A stretch of 42,291 nt of DNA. It comes from Bacillota bacterium. GTDB lineage: Bacteria; Bacillota; DTU025; MWDF01. This document shows, piece after piece, positions 8,778 to 17,277 of this stretch (positions are counted from its first letter, which is position 1; the number at the start of each line of letters is the position of its first letter). The notes beneath the pieces are model-generated. The model had not been told where the DNA came from. It did not search any database and saw nothing but the letters and a program-made list of their open reading frames with translations. The translations under genes and the position numbers were made by a program. The stretch spans positions 70,905 through 113,195 of the forward strand of contig JAKQNF010000027.1 of the NCBI GenBank assembly GCA_029565935.1. Direction: 5' to 3'.

Positions 8778-9752
8778 TCAGTCAAATATGCAAGGAACTC
8801 CGTCCTTCATGATGATGCGCCCGTCTACGTCTACTGTAGCCTTAGTCATGATCAGGTCATAGTGGCTCTTTGCTTTTACCGTGCCTCCGAGTGTGATACT
8901 GGTGCCTATTCCTATATGGCATGAGCCCCTGACACCCTCGTCCTCGAGCATGAAGCCACAGAAATAGCAGTTGGGATTAAGCCCGATCCCGAGCTCGGCT
9001 ACGTTGAAGCAGTTGGGATCACCCTTTGCGAGCAGGTCTTCGTACAGCCTCTTCGCCTGGCTTCCTCCCGTCATTGAGGTTATGAAACCGTCCTTCACCT
9101 CACATACCACCGGTTCGTCCAGCACTCCTATGCCTATGTAGGGCACGCTGGCATCCGCGACTATCCTGCCGTTGGGCGTACCCTCCAAAGGGGATACGTT
9201 GGCTTCTATGGTGGGTATGGTGGAGAACTGTCCAGGCTTCACCATGCAGTAGAGAGCGTTGCCCCTCCTACCCTCGGCGCTGAACGTAAGGTCAGTGCCG
9301 AACGGCGAGGTGAGGTGGATTTTCTTGGCTCCTGCCATGACCTTTGCGAATTCTATGCATTCGGGGGCTATCGCCGCAAAATCGCACTCTATGCCGCCGT
9401 GTATCATCATATCCTCGGAGAACTGCGTGAGCACTACGCCGCGGGATCCGCCCTCCTTGGCTTTCTTGACGGCGTTCGTATGTGTTATCGACTTGCCTAC
9501 TACGCATATGAAAGCGTCGCTAGCAAGCATCGCGGCCGCTATCGGTTCTGGAGGCTCGGCTCCGTCCACTTCCCTTGGTATCATTACCGTGATGACCGGC
9601 TCCGATCCGGCGGCAAAAGCCGCAGCCGCCAGGCTCTCCGCTATGCTCATCTTCGAGGCCTCGGTGATTATGAGTATCTTCTCGCCAGGTTTGGCTCCTA
9701 TGGATACGTTGATTACTTTATGGGCACCCTTGGCCATCAAGACCTTTTTCAT
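8778..9752 (-). CDS. M29-family-like metallo-aminopeptidase, copy 1
   Basis: The 324-residue protein has the C-terminal features of M29 (thermophilic aminopeptidase / leucyl aminopeptidase) and related NicX-like proteins: HLTSPFGTDLTFSAEGR, VAELGIGLNPNC, MLEDEGVRGSCHIGIGTS and SHYDLIM, which provide Glu, His, Tyr and Asp metal-ligand candidates. The ATG at 9752 follows GGGAGGT (9758-9764). It is about half identical by eye to the second copy at 13775-14746, and the two share an upstream regulatory module. It is divergent from a LysR gene across 146 bp, which suggests direct control. The likely role is N-terminal trimming of peptides; a dihydroxypyridine-dioxygenase-like function is a less likely alternative. 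Confidence 0.83.
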   Translation of the reverse strand: MKKVLMAKGAHKVINVSIGAKPGEKILIITEASKMSIAESLAAAAFAAGSEPVITVMIPREVDGAEPPEPIAAAMLASDAFICVVGKSITHTNAVKKAKEGGSRGVVLTQFSEDMMIHGGIECDFAAIAPECIEFAKVMAGAKKIHLTSPFGTDLTFSAEGRRGNALYCMVKPGQFSTIPTIEANVSPLEGTPNGRIVADASVPYIGIGVLDEPVVCEVKDGFITSMTGGSQAKRLYEDLLAKGDPNCFNVAELGIGLNPNCYFCGFMLEDEGVRGSCHIGIGTSITLGGTVKAKSHYDLIMTKATVDVDGRIIMKDGVPCIFD

Positions 9753-9812
9753 CTTGTACCTCCCGTATTATCATTGCCCTTGATAAAATTGTATGTTCAT
9801 AATAAGGTGTGC

Positions 9813-9853
9813 ACAAATATATAAATCTAATTGGCGGTATAAGAATATCTTAT
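9813..9853 (-). promoter_or_regulatory. Compound LysR-type operator, copy 1
   Basis: ACAAATATATA at 9813 is followed, with its first base exactly 26 bases before, by the inverted repeat ATAAG-N5-CTTAT (9839-9853). The same two elements with identical 26-base offset and orientation lie upstream of the second M29-like gene. A further 12-bp palindrome, CTTATATATAAG, overlaps the right end (9849-9860). Location in the LysR/M29 divergent intergenic region supports LysR binding for both activation and autoregulation. Confidence 0.65.
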
Positions 9854-9898
9854 ATATAAGCCCGTTCAGAAGACGCAAATCCGATAGGGGGGTGTCCA

Positions 9899-10822
9899 GT
9901 GAACGATAAGGAATTGCTGTACTTCCTGACCATAGCCGAGACAAGGAACCTAACGAAAGCCTCACAAAAGCTATTCATCTCACAACCCTCCCTTAGCCAG
10001 ACATTGCAGCGAGTAGAGGAAGAACTAGGAACGAGGTTGTTCAATCGAACTACAGACGGCATGGTCCTCACATTCGCAGGGGAGAAATATTTCAAGACAG
10101 CCAAAGACATACTAGCAATCTATGACGACCTTCAAAGGGACATAAACAACATGAACGACCTCAAGGGAGGGAAGATAACCGTTGGCACGACATCGTTTCT
10201 GGCGACGTACATGCTTCCTGCAATAATCCCGAAGTTCTATGAGGCTTTGCCTAACGTTGAGATAAACTTGATAGAAGAAAGCTCTATGGAGCTGGAAAAC
10301 TTACTGCTTAAGGGTGGCATAGACATCTCGCTTATGCATATTCCTCCCAAGAAGACCAGCAGATATCTTAAATTCGAACCTTTATCCAACGACCCGTTCG
10401 TCCTCGTTACTAAAATCGGACATCCTTTGGCTTTGTCAGCTGCCTCAGATATCGGGAAACTCTACCCTTTGATAGACTTGCACGAATTCTCCAACGAACC
10501 CTTCATCATGATGCGAAAAGGCACGATTATAAGGCAAGTTTCGGATTCTATCCTAGAATGTGCATCCATTAATCCCAATATTATCCTAACTTCAAGTAAT
10601 TTCGAGACCATAAGGAGGCTTTCTAGCATAGGTATGGGCGTTACGCTGCTTCCTTTGGAATATACCAAGATTTTCGAGGGTAAGTTTCCTGCGAGTTATT
10701 TCACGCTGGATGACAAGTATAAACCTAGTTGGACGACGTGCATAGCGACGAACAGACAGATGTACATACCAAAGTCGGCATTCGTTTTTATGGACGTAGT
10801 AAGGGATTTCTATAGAGACTGA
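9899..10822 (+). CDS. LysR-family transcriptional regulator
   Basis: The 307-residue protein has an N-terminal winged HTH (residues 2-60: ELLYFLTIAETRNLTKAS, ISQPSLSQTLQRVEEELG, LFNRTTDGMVLTFAG), a linker helix and a periplasmic-binding-protein-like effector domain (about 90-300). The start is GTG at 9899-9901, behind the G-rich sequence AGGGGGG. It is divergent from the M29-like gene at 8778-9752. The shared operator upstream of both M29-like genes suggests that it also controls the 14746-10947 operon. The effector is unknown; a dipeptide or amino-acid derivative would fit. Its 3' end faces the AbgT gene, with a bidirectional hairpin between. Confidence 0.94.
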   Translation: MNDKELLYFLTIAETRNLTKASQKLFISQPSLSQTLQRVEEELGTRLFNRTTDGMVLTFAGEKYFKTAKDILAIYDDLQRDINNMNDLKGGKITVGTTSFLATYMLPAIIPKFYEALPNVEINLIEESSMELENLLLKGGIDISLMHIPPKKTSRYLKFEPLSNDPFVLVTKIGHPLALSAASDIGKLYPLIDLHEFSNEPFIMMRKGTIIRQVSDSILECASINPNIILTSSNFETIRRLSSIGMGVTLLPLEYTKIFEGKFPASYFTLDDKYKPSWTTCIATNRQMYIPKSAFVFMDVVRDFYRD

Positions 10823-10870
10823 TTAGGATATAGTCTCTGATGCAACTTGGAACTGCTGCAGTTAATACAA

Positions 10871-10903
10871 AGAAAGAGGGGGGCTTTCGTCCCCACTCTT
10901 TCT
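10871..10903. terminator. Bidirectional terminator between LysR and AbgT genes
   Basis: AGAAAGAG plus a G-run (10871-10884) pairs with CCCCACTCTTTCT (10891-10903). It lies between two convergent stops (10822 and 10947), with A/T-rich arms able to act in both directions. Confidence 0.7.
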
Positions 10904-10946
10904 CTGCAGATCTCTTGGCGGTCATCTTATGCTAATTCATAGGCAG

Positions 10947-12527
10947 TTACTTTATGAGCGCCGACATCTCTGGGATTGCAGGACCCATAGGTAAGTTGAA
11001 TGCATAGAATATTACGAATATTACCACTAGTGTTATTAGGAAGCTGATCGAGAACGGTAAGTTATAGGATATGACCGTACCTAATCCAGGTCTATCCTTC
11101 CTGTTTTTATCCCAATATTCCTCCACGAGAGCGATGGCAACAGGTAGCGTGGAACCTAATGGTGAGAGTGGATTTGCTACAGTATCCCCTATCCTGTATG
11201 CTACTTGCGTGATCGCCGGGTTGATGCCCATCCTAGCGAACATCGGGATAAATATCGGGGCAAGAATGAAGAATTTGTTGGATCCACTCGTCATGAAGAG
11301 GTCCATGAAGATTACCACGACTATGAAGACGAGCAATAATGGCAGGCCCTGTAAGTTAATCGCTTCTAAAAACTGCTGCCCTTTCACAGATACTATAGTA
11401 GCCAGATTAGACCTTCCGAAAATGGCGACAAATTGTGCCACCCATGCCAGCACGAGGATCATGGACGCAACTCTAGATATACCTTTCTTCATAAGCTGGG
11501 GTATGTCGTTCCATGATTTTATCTTCCCGCTACCGAAACCGTAGGACGTCCCTAGTACGGCGAACATTATGGCTACTATCACAACAATAGAGCTTATGAA
11601 CGGCGATTTTGGTATGAGTGTGCCGTTGGAATTCCTCAACAATCCATTCGATGGCACCGTAACAACCAGGATCATGGCTAGATAGACTAGCATCGCGATA
11701 CCACTGGTTCTTAGGCCCCTCGCTTCCTCAGGCGAAACCTTGTGTTTTTCTATACCTGAAGCATCGCCTAGTATTTTGTAGTCTCCTATAAGTGGGGTGA
11801 CTATTTTCTCTGACACTATTGTGCAGACTATCGCAAGTATTATCGTAGAAAACGCCATGAAATACCAGTTTATCAGCGGATGGAAATCCGCAAAACCTAG
11901 GATCTTCGTGACTGCAGTCGTAGTTGCGGACAAGGTGACATCCTGGTTTGCTATCATCAAGTTAGCAGTATATCCAGCCGATGCTGCCGAAAAACCGGTT
12001 ATGACACCTATGACGGGATTCCTGCCAATAGCTTGGAATACAACGCCGCCCAATGTAGCAGCAAGCACATTCCCCGCATCTCCGGCGATATTGGCGTTGA
12101 CACCAACAAAAGCGAGTATGAAAGTAATCAGCACCTTAGGCGCTCCGAGTAGAACCTTCCTGAAGAATGCATCAAAAAAGCCCGTTGATTCAGCTATCAT
12201 CATGCACATGGATATGGTAATAACATTGCCTATGACTGCATTCGATAGAATGTTGGCCGTAAAATCGGAGAATAGCTTAGGGAATTCCTTCTTGGACAGA
12301 AGGTTCACCACGCTTGCGGTTTGTTCCACTACTTCTTTACCTTGTACCGCCAGATACTTAACACTCACTCCCATAGATGAGAACACCCAAGATGCTATCA
12401 AGGTGACGAATATGAGGAAAACGAAAATCCATACTGGATGAGGTAGTTTATTGCCGATGCGTTCCAGGCCCTTGAAAAATCCCGAGAACTTCTCGCCTTT
12501 ATTGTTCCTTTCACCAGCAGTCTTCAT
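10947..12527 (-). CDS. AbgT-family transporter
   Basis: The 526-residue polytopic membrane protein has an AbgT-family start (KGLERIGNKLPHPVWIFVFL) and about a dozen hydrophobic segments, including the re-entrant-type motifs SAASAGYTANLMI and NPLSPLGSTLPVAIALVEEYW. E. coli AbgT imports p-aminobenzoyl-glutamate, and other members export sulfonamides. Here it is the last gene of an operon with M29-like and M20 hydrolases, which supports uptake of an N-acyl amino acid or dipeptide that these enzymes then split. The ATG at 12527 follows GGGAGGT. It lies 24 bp downstream of the M20 stop. The exact substrate cannot be read from the sequence. Confidence 0.92.
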   Translation of the reverse strand: MKTAGERNNKGEKFSGFFKGLERIGNKLPHPVWIFVFLIFVTLIASWVFSSMGVSVKYLAVQGKEVVEQTASVVNLLSKKEFPKLFSDFTANILSNAVIGNVITISMCMMIAESTGFFDAFFRKVLLGAPKVLITFILAFVGVNANIAGDAGNVLAATLGGVVFQAIGRNPVIGVITGFSAASAGYTANLMIANQDVTLSATTTAVTKILGFADFHPLINWYFMAFSTIILAIVCTIVSEKIVTPLIGDYKILGDASGIEKHKVSPEEARGLRTSGIAMLVYLAMILVVTVPSNGLLRNSNGTLIPKSPFISSIVVIVAIMFAVLGTSYGFGSGKIKSWNDIPQLMKKGISRVASMILVLAWVAQFVAIFGRSNLATIVSVKGQQFLEAINLQGLPLLLVFIVVVIFMDLFMTSGSNKFFILAPIFIPMFARMGINPAITQVAYRIGDTVANPLSPLGSTLPVAIALVEEYWDKNRKDRPGLGTVISYNLPFSISFLITLVVIFVIFYAFNLPMGPAIPEMSALIK

Positions 12528-12551
12528 AGTATACCTCCCAACACTGAAGTT

Positions 12552-13748
12552 CTATCTGCCGTTCAAGTAACCGATCACTACCTTCGTAAAGGCCATTACT
12601 CCGTATTTCATTGCTCCCTCGTCGAAGTCGAACTCCGGACTGTGCGCTACCCTCGCAATACCGTCTTCTCCTTGGCTTCCTACCCAGAAATAGACGGAGG
12701 GCACTGCTGATGCGAAGTATGAAAAATCCTCACCCCCAGTGTTCGGGAAGTTCTGCTCTATGAAACCGTCCTTCCCTAGCAGGTCTTCTATCCAACTCCT
12801 TACGTCCGCATACATTTTCTCGTCGTTCATTAAGGGGCCGTAGTTCCACCTGATATCAAGTTCGGCCCTTATATCCATTGCGTTTGCCACGTTTTCAACA
12901 ATGGATGTTATCCTCTCCCCGATGAGCTTCCGTGTAGAATCATTAAAACTACGTATCGTGCCTCTCATGTGAACTTTCTCGGGAACGATATTATGGCGTG
13001 TACCCCCTTGTATCATGCTTACGCCAACGACGGCGTTCTCGAAGGGGCTTATGTTTCTTGAAATGACAGTTTGAAGTGCGGTGATTATATAGGCTGCAGC
13101 CACTATCGGATCCTTGACCAGATTCGGAGTGCTAGCGTGACCGCCTACACCGTATAAATCAAGGTAGAAGGGATCCGAACCAGCATGAGTAGGACCAGCC
13201 TTGCATATTATCTTTCCTACTGGGTATCTGTTGTTGAGATGTAGGCCGATCATAAAATCCACTTGGGGGTCGTTCGTAAGAACCCCCTCTTTGATCATGA
13301 ACTGTGCCCCTCCTCCCTGCGGGCCATTCTCTTCTGCAGGTTGGAATATGAGTTTTACGTTTCCACATAGTTCATTCCTAATATCGAAGAGTACTTTTGC
13401 AGTTGCTAGCAATATCGCGGTGTGTCCGTCATGTCCACACATATGAGCAACACCAGGGACTTCGGAAGTGAACGGTAGACCTGTGTTCTCTTCCATCATA
13501 AGAGCGTCCATATCCGCTCTAATCCCTATCGTCTTGCCTTGTTTGCCTCCCCTAACCACGGCCGCAAGCCCAGTGTTAAAGTACTTCTCTATCTCAGTTA
13601 TGCCGATTCTCTTTAGTTCATCGATAATCAACTGTTGCGTTCTGAATTCTTTGGTGCTTGGCTCGGGGTGCCTATGGATGTCCCTCCTGGTCTCGACCAT
13701 GAATTCCAATAGAGATTCTGCCGCCTTCACAATCGCCAGGTTATCCAT
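12552..13748 (-). CDS. M20-family amidohydrolase (AbgB/HipO/IAA-amino-acid hydrolase type)
   Basis: The 398-residue zinc hydrolase has the M20D pattern: RRDIHRHPEPS, GIRADMDALMMEE, the metal motif HMCGHDGHTA (C104, H106), PAEENGPQGGG (E139/E140) and GLHLNN. A dimerisation domain follows with GVGGHASTPNL, and the end is NTGGEDFSYFA. Such enzymes cleave N-acyl amino acids, including hippurate, N-acetyl and p-aminobenzoyl-glutamate. Pairing with AbgT matches the E. coli abg arrangement in principle, although the sequence is of the single-chain type. The ATG at 13748 follows GGAGGG. It lies 26 bp after the upstream M29-like gene and 24 bp before AbgT, in one operon. Confidence 0.93.
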   Translation of the reverse strand: MDNLAIVKAAESLLEFMVETRRDIHRHPEPSTKEFRTQQLIIDELKRIGITEIEKYFNTGLAAVVRGGKQGKTIGIRADMDALMMEENTGLPFTSEVPGVAHMCGHDGHTAILLATAKVLFDIRNELCGNVKLIFQPAEENGPQGGGAQFMIKEGVLTNDPQVDFMIGLHLNNRYPVGKIICKAGPTHAGSDPFYLDLYGVGGHASTPNLVKDPIVAAAYIITALQTVISRNISPFENAVVGVSMIQGGTRHNIVPEKVHMRGTIRSFNDSTRKLIGERITSIVENVANAMDIRAELDIRWNYGPLMNDEKMYADVRSWIEDLLGKDGFIEQNFPNTGGEDFSYFASAVPSVYFWVGSQGEDGIARVAHSPEFDFDEGAMKYGVMAFTKVVIGYLNGR

Positions 13749-13774
13749 GACAATCCCTCCAAATCGGAATTTTA

Positions 13775-14746
13775 CTAGATAAGCAGCTTCCCCCTGTCAA
13801 GGATCGGTTTATCGTCCAGATATAAGATGGGGTTGCGTATCATCATATCCAGATGGATATTAGTGCTTACCTTACCTCCAAATGCAGCGCTTGTGCCAAC
13901 TGCAATATGAATCGTCCCAAAAGAACCCTCATCCTCGAGCATTACCCCTATGAGCTTAGCACAGGTATTCATACCTATACCCAGTTCAGCGATGTTGTAG
14001 GCGTAAGGGTCGTTAGCGTCTTCAAGTACTTTCCGAAAAGCATCCGCCTTGGCGTCGCCTTCAATCTTTGTTGCGAAGCCGTCCTTAACCGCGACCTTTA
14101 TGGGATTTTGTATTAGACCTACTTCTGGTATCGGTATCGAACCATCAACAAATATTACCCCGTTGGCTGTTCCTTCTACTGGTGTCACCCTTGCCTCTAC
14201 ATCTGGCACGGTAGCGAACTGCCCGGGATTATGGGAAAGGCATGCTAATGCAGCACCATCGCGCTTTTCTATACTCATCGTTATGTCAGTACCGATATCG
14301 GTCGTAACCCTAGCTATCTTGGCTTTAGTGAGAAGGTCGGCTACTTTCTTAACGAGTGGTTCATTCGCTACGAAATCCAGGTCTATGGCACCACTTATAA
14401 GGGTCTCTCTTTCCAGAGCAGGTAAGTTTATTACTCGCGCTCCTGCTTTGCACGCCATAGTCCTGGCTTCAGTATGGGCAATTGACCATGTAGTAGGTAC
14501 GAATAGGACATCCGACGCAGCCATTGCGGCCGCGACCGCTTCGGGTAATTTTTGATTATGCATTTTTCTTGGTTCCATTACGGTTATCACGACTTCAGCT
14601 TGTAACTCAAGGCAGCAAGAGGCTATTGATTCGGCAAGATCAACCTTGTTGAAATCAGTTACTATAGTTACTTTTTCACCCTTTTGTACATTCGCGCATA
14701 TGGTTGCGATCTTAAATGCGTTTTTCCTCAAGACAAGGTCTTTCAC
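13775..14746 (-). CDS. M29-family-like metallo-aminopeptidase, copy 2
   Basis: The 323-residue protein parallels copy 1 throughout: KIARVTTDIGTDITMSIEKR, NPGQFATVPDVEARVTP, NIAELGIGMNTC, MLEDEGSFGTIHIAVGTS and HLDMMIRNP. Where copy 1 has HYD, this copy has HLD, so the Tyr/His/Asp cluster differs in one position. The start is GTG at 14744-14746 behind GGGGGA. It is the first gene of the M29-M20-AbgT operon, and the shared upstream motif (14893-14933) suggests LysR control. It probably acts on peptides or on products of the M20 enzyme. Confidence 0.83.
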   Translation of the reverse strand: MKDLVLRKNAFKIATICANVQKGEKVTIVTDFNKVDLAESIASCCLELQAEVVITVMEPRKMHNQKLPEAVAAAMAASDVLFVPTTWSIAHTEARTMACKAGARVINLPALERETLISGAIDLDFVANEPLVKKVADLLTKAKIARVTTDIGTDITMSIEKRDGAALACLSHNPGQFATVPDVEARVTPVEGTANGVIFVDGSIPIPEVGLIQNPIKVAVKDGFATKIEGDAKADAFRKVLEDANDPYAYNIAELGIGMNTCAKLIGVMLEDEGSFGTIHIAVGTSAAFGGKVSTNIHLDMMIRNPILYLDDKPILDRGKLLI

Positions 14747-14892
14747 ATTCTTTCCCCCAATTCGTCCTTATAATCTGCGTGATCACTGAACTAACAACCG
14801 ATGCTCTGCATGGAGTGCCGGACGCTTTGTTGTATTTAGGGGGCAATGACAAGTGTTCTTAATCTAAATGCTATTATTATGGGACGATATCT

Positions 14893-14934
14893 ACAAATAT
14901 ATATATTCAATAGAAGTGATAAGTAATTCTTATC
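14893..14934 (-). promoter_or_regulatory. Compound LysR-type operator, copy 2
   Basis: ACAAATATATA at 14893 is followed, at the same 26-base offset as in copy 1, by GATAAG-N5-CTTATC (14918-14934). It lies 147 bases upstream of the GTG of M29 copy 2. A conserved spacing in two otherwise unlike intergenic regions argues for functional binding. Confidence 0.65.
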
Positions 14935-15298
14935 CCCTATATTAACAGCCATTTTAATCATTAGGTAAGCAAAATGTGATCACTTTTATTATGATTAGCT
15001 GTCTACGGGAGGGTACAAGTGGCTCGCGCTAAACTATATCATAGTACTCTACCTTCGCGTCAGTCCATCTTATAGTTTCTATTAATCATCCATAGCTTAG
15101 CCATTGTTATGGGGATTTTGTCCCTGCTTTGATTACGTCCGAGAGTTTTACCATAGATACCATGACCACATGCGAGCATGCTATCATTTGTATGAATTTC
15201 GCTATTTACCTGACGTTGCTCATCTAGTATTGATTTCGCCATTATACATAGCGATTTTCTACATTGCTGTATGATAACGCTGTAGCGCAAATTGATAG

Positions 15299-15334
15299 AA
15301 GACGTGCTCCCTTCTTTGAAAGGCGGCACGTCTT
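15299..15334 (-). terminator. Hairpin downstream of the 2-hydroxyacid dehydrogenase
   Basis: AAGACGTGC (15299-15307) pairs with GCACGTCTT (15326-15334), with an inner CCTT/AAGG pairing. On the minus strand the stem is followed by CTATCAATTT. It starts about 60 bases past the stop at 15396 and probably ends the long leftward operon. Confidence 0.6.
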
Positions 15335-15395
15335 TCATTCAGTACCGATATTGCTGGCTTAACTGATAATGATTACTTCGAAGCACTTGTCCATC

Positions 15396-16325
15396 CTAAA
15401 TCCCGAGGCTTTCCAGCAGGTTAGACACCGCCATGCGGCCCATGTTCTGAACCGCTTCAAGCGTATGCGCACCTATGTGCGACGTCATCACGACATTGTC
15501 GAGTTCCTTCAACGGCGAATCTTCCACGGGCTCGTTCTCGAACACGTCCAAGGCCGCTCCTGCTATAACATTATTTACCAGCGCGTCGTACAGCGCGTTT
15601 TCGTCTATGATGCCGCCCCTTGCGGTGTTGACGAGTATCGAGTTCTTCTTCATCCTCGCTAGCTGGTTCACGGATATCATATGGTACGTCACGTCGACGA
15701 GCGGCACGTGCAGGCTTACGAAGTCCGACCTTTCGAGCAGCTCGTTGAAGCTGCAGTAGGCCACCCCGGCCTTCTTTGCCCAGAAGCCGTCAGGATAGAT
15801 GTCGTAGCACAGGACCGACATGCGAAGCCCCTTCGCCCGCTCGGCCACCTGCCTTCCTATCTGTCCGGTGCCCACGATCCCCATGGTCTTTCCTTCCAGC
15901 TGGAAGCCAGGGTGCTGCGTCCACTTACCCTGCCTTATCTCCCTGTCAGATGTCGCGATGTGCCTGCACACCGATAAAAGCAGCCCGATGGTGTGCTCGG
16001 CGACGGCGGCGCTGTTAGCGCCCGGCGTGTTCGTTATCTTGATGCCCTTGCTTACAGCGTAGTCAATATCTATGTTGTTGACGCCCACCCCGTACTTCGA
16101 GACGGCCCTAAGGGAACCGCCGCTGTCTATGACCTTCTTCGTAACAGGGTCCAGGCCCACTATGATGCCGTCGACGCCCTGTACCATCGCTACCATCTCT
16201 TCTTCGGTCATGACGCGTCCATGGGGGTTCCTTACGATTTCACAGCCCGCCTCCTCAAGCATGGCCAGCGGGACTGGGTCCGATTTACCGAATGTCCTGG
16301 GCGTCACTAATATCTTCACGGTCAT
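15396..16325 (-). CDS. D-isomer-specific 2-hydroxyacid dehydrogenase (SerA-like)
   Basis: The 309-residue enzyme starts at the ATG at 16325, spaced from GGAGGG; the GTG two codons upstream is too close to it. It shows NAD-binding GTGQIG (152-157), KYGVGVNNIDI, NTPGANSAAVAEHTIGLLL and the catalytic triad R236 (NTARGG), E265 (ENEP) and H283 (SHIGAHT). It lacks the ACT regulatory domain of full-length SerA. It is the last gene of the catabolic locus, 55 bp downstream of RpiR. Reduction or oxidation of a 2-keto/2-hydroxy acid derived from the imported substrate is inferred, as in glyoxylate, hydroxypyruvate or sugar-acid reductases. Confidence 0.92.
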   Translation of the reverse strand: MTVKILVTPRTFGKSDPVPLAMLEEAGCEIVRNPHGRVMTEEEMVAMVQGVDGIIVGLDPVTKKVIDSGGSLRAVSKYGVGVNNIDIDYAVSKGIKITNTPGANSAAVAEHTIGLLLSVCRHIATSDREIRQGKWTQHPGFQLEGKTMGIVGTGQIGRQVAERAKGLRMSVLCYDIYPDGFWAKKAGVAYCSFNELLERSDFVSLHVPLVDVTYHMISVNQLARMKKNSILVNTARGGIIDENALYDALVNNVIAGAALDVFENEPVEDSPLKELDNVVMTSHIGAHTLEAVQNMGRMAVSNLLESLGI

Positions 16326-16380
16326 GGTCACCCTCCAGCAGTTGAGCGGATCCTGGCTTCGTGACTTCTTGTGCAGAATC

Positions 16381-17226
16381 CTAGAATCGTTTCGGGGCTA
16401 TCGCCTCGCGGGTAGCCAGGATGTTCTTCACGGCCTTGGCCGGATCCTTAAGGCATACGCCGATGAACAGCGTATCGATTATCGTAAGCTGGGCCACCCT
16501 TGAGGAGGTGCTCTCCATACGGTACAGCGTCTCGTAGGATGAGGTCCCCAGCTTGATGTCCAGCACCTTGTCTATAGGCGAGCGCGCGTAGTATGTTATG
16601 CCGATCGTCGTGGCACCCCTGCTCCTAGCTATCGCCAATGCGTCTATTACGTCCCTGCTGCTGCCCGAATGCGATATCGCGACCACTACGTCGCTCGGTT
16701 CCACCAACGATGCAGCCATCGCCTGCATGTGGGTGTCGATGTACGCCGTCACCGGTTTTCCGGTCTTCATGAACTTGTGGGCGGCGTCCATCGCGACGGA
16801 CCCCGAGCCACCCACCCCGTAGAACTGTATGGACCTTGCGTCGTAAAGGCGGTCCACCGCCTTTTGCAGGTCCGTCTCCGACAGCACGTCGAGGGTGGAT
16901 TGCAACGTCTTCGTATTGGCCGCGACGATCTTCCTCATGACCGCGCCGATGACGTCGTTCTCGGCGATCTCCTCATGCAGCGCCTGTATGGGTTTCACCG
17001 TCTCCACGGCGAGGTTTATCTTCAGTTCCTGGAAGCCGTGGAATCCTATCTTCTTGCACATGCGCACGATGGTGGCTTCGCTTACGCCTATCCTCTCGGC
17101 CAGCTCCGTGATGGGAAGGTTTATCACTTCCGCAGAATGTGCGAGTATGTAGTCAGCGGCCTTCTCCTCTGAATCCCTGAATGTGGATTTCCCCTCCCTA
17201 AGCCGCATGAACACGGTTTCCGACAT
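16381..17226 (-). CDS. MurR/RpiR-family transcriptional regulator
   Basis: The 281-residue protein starts at the ATG at 17226 with GAGG eight bases before; the in-frame GTG at 17235 abuts the SD. The N-terminal HTH_6 domain (about 15-75) has AEVINLPITELAERIGVSEATIVRMCKKIGF. The C-terminal SIS domain (about 120-245) has FYGVGGSGSVAMDA and ISHSGSSRDVIDALAIARSRGATTIGIT, the sugar-phosphate pocket. RpiR regulators respond to phosphosugars or sugar acids, which supports a carbohydrate-related substrate for the locus. It lies between the MDR dehydrogenase and the 2-hydroxyacid dehydrogenase with gaps of about 50 bp. Confidence 0.94.
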   Translation of the reverse strand: MSETVFMRLREGKSTFRDSEEKAADYILAHSAEVINLPITELAERIGVSEATIVRMCKKIGFHGFQELKINLAVETVKPIQALHEEIAENDVIGAVMRKIVAANTKTLQSTLDVLSETDLQKAVDRLYDARSIQFYGVGGSGSVAMDAAHKFMKTGKPVTAYIDTHMQAMAASLVEPSDVVVAISHSGSSRDVIDALAIARSRGATTIGITYYARSPIDKVLDIKLGTSSYETLYRMESTSSRVAQLTIIDTLFIGVCLKDPAKAVKNILATREAIAPKRF

Positions 17227-17277
17227 TGCAGTCACCTCTTCGTCTAGGGTTCGTCCTCTAGCCTGCCTGCCCTCGGA

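Larger units (their letters stand above)
14747..15395. other. Intergenic region with operator and hairpin, no convincing gene
   Basis: This 649-bp AT-rich gap lies between the M29 copy 2 start and the 2-hydroxyacid dehydrogenase stop. It holds the operator at 14893-14933 and a hairpin at 15299-15334. An open frame of 92 codons on the minus strand (15060-15338) begins inside the hairpin, lacks a ribosome site and resembles no known family, so it is not called as a gene. Confidence 0.6.

Noticed and set aside
15060-15338. 92-codon minus-strand frame in the gap before the M29-AbgT operon
   Set aside because: It begins inside a hairpin, lacks a ribosome site and resembles no family.
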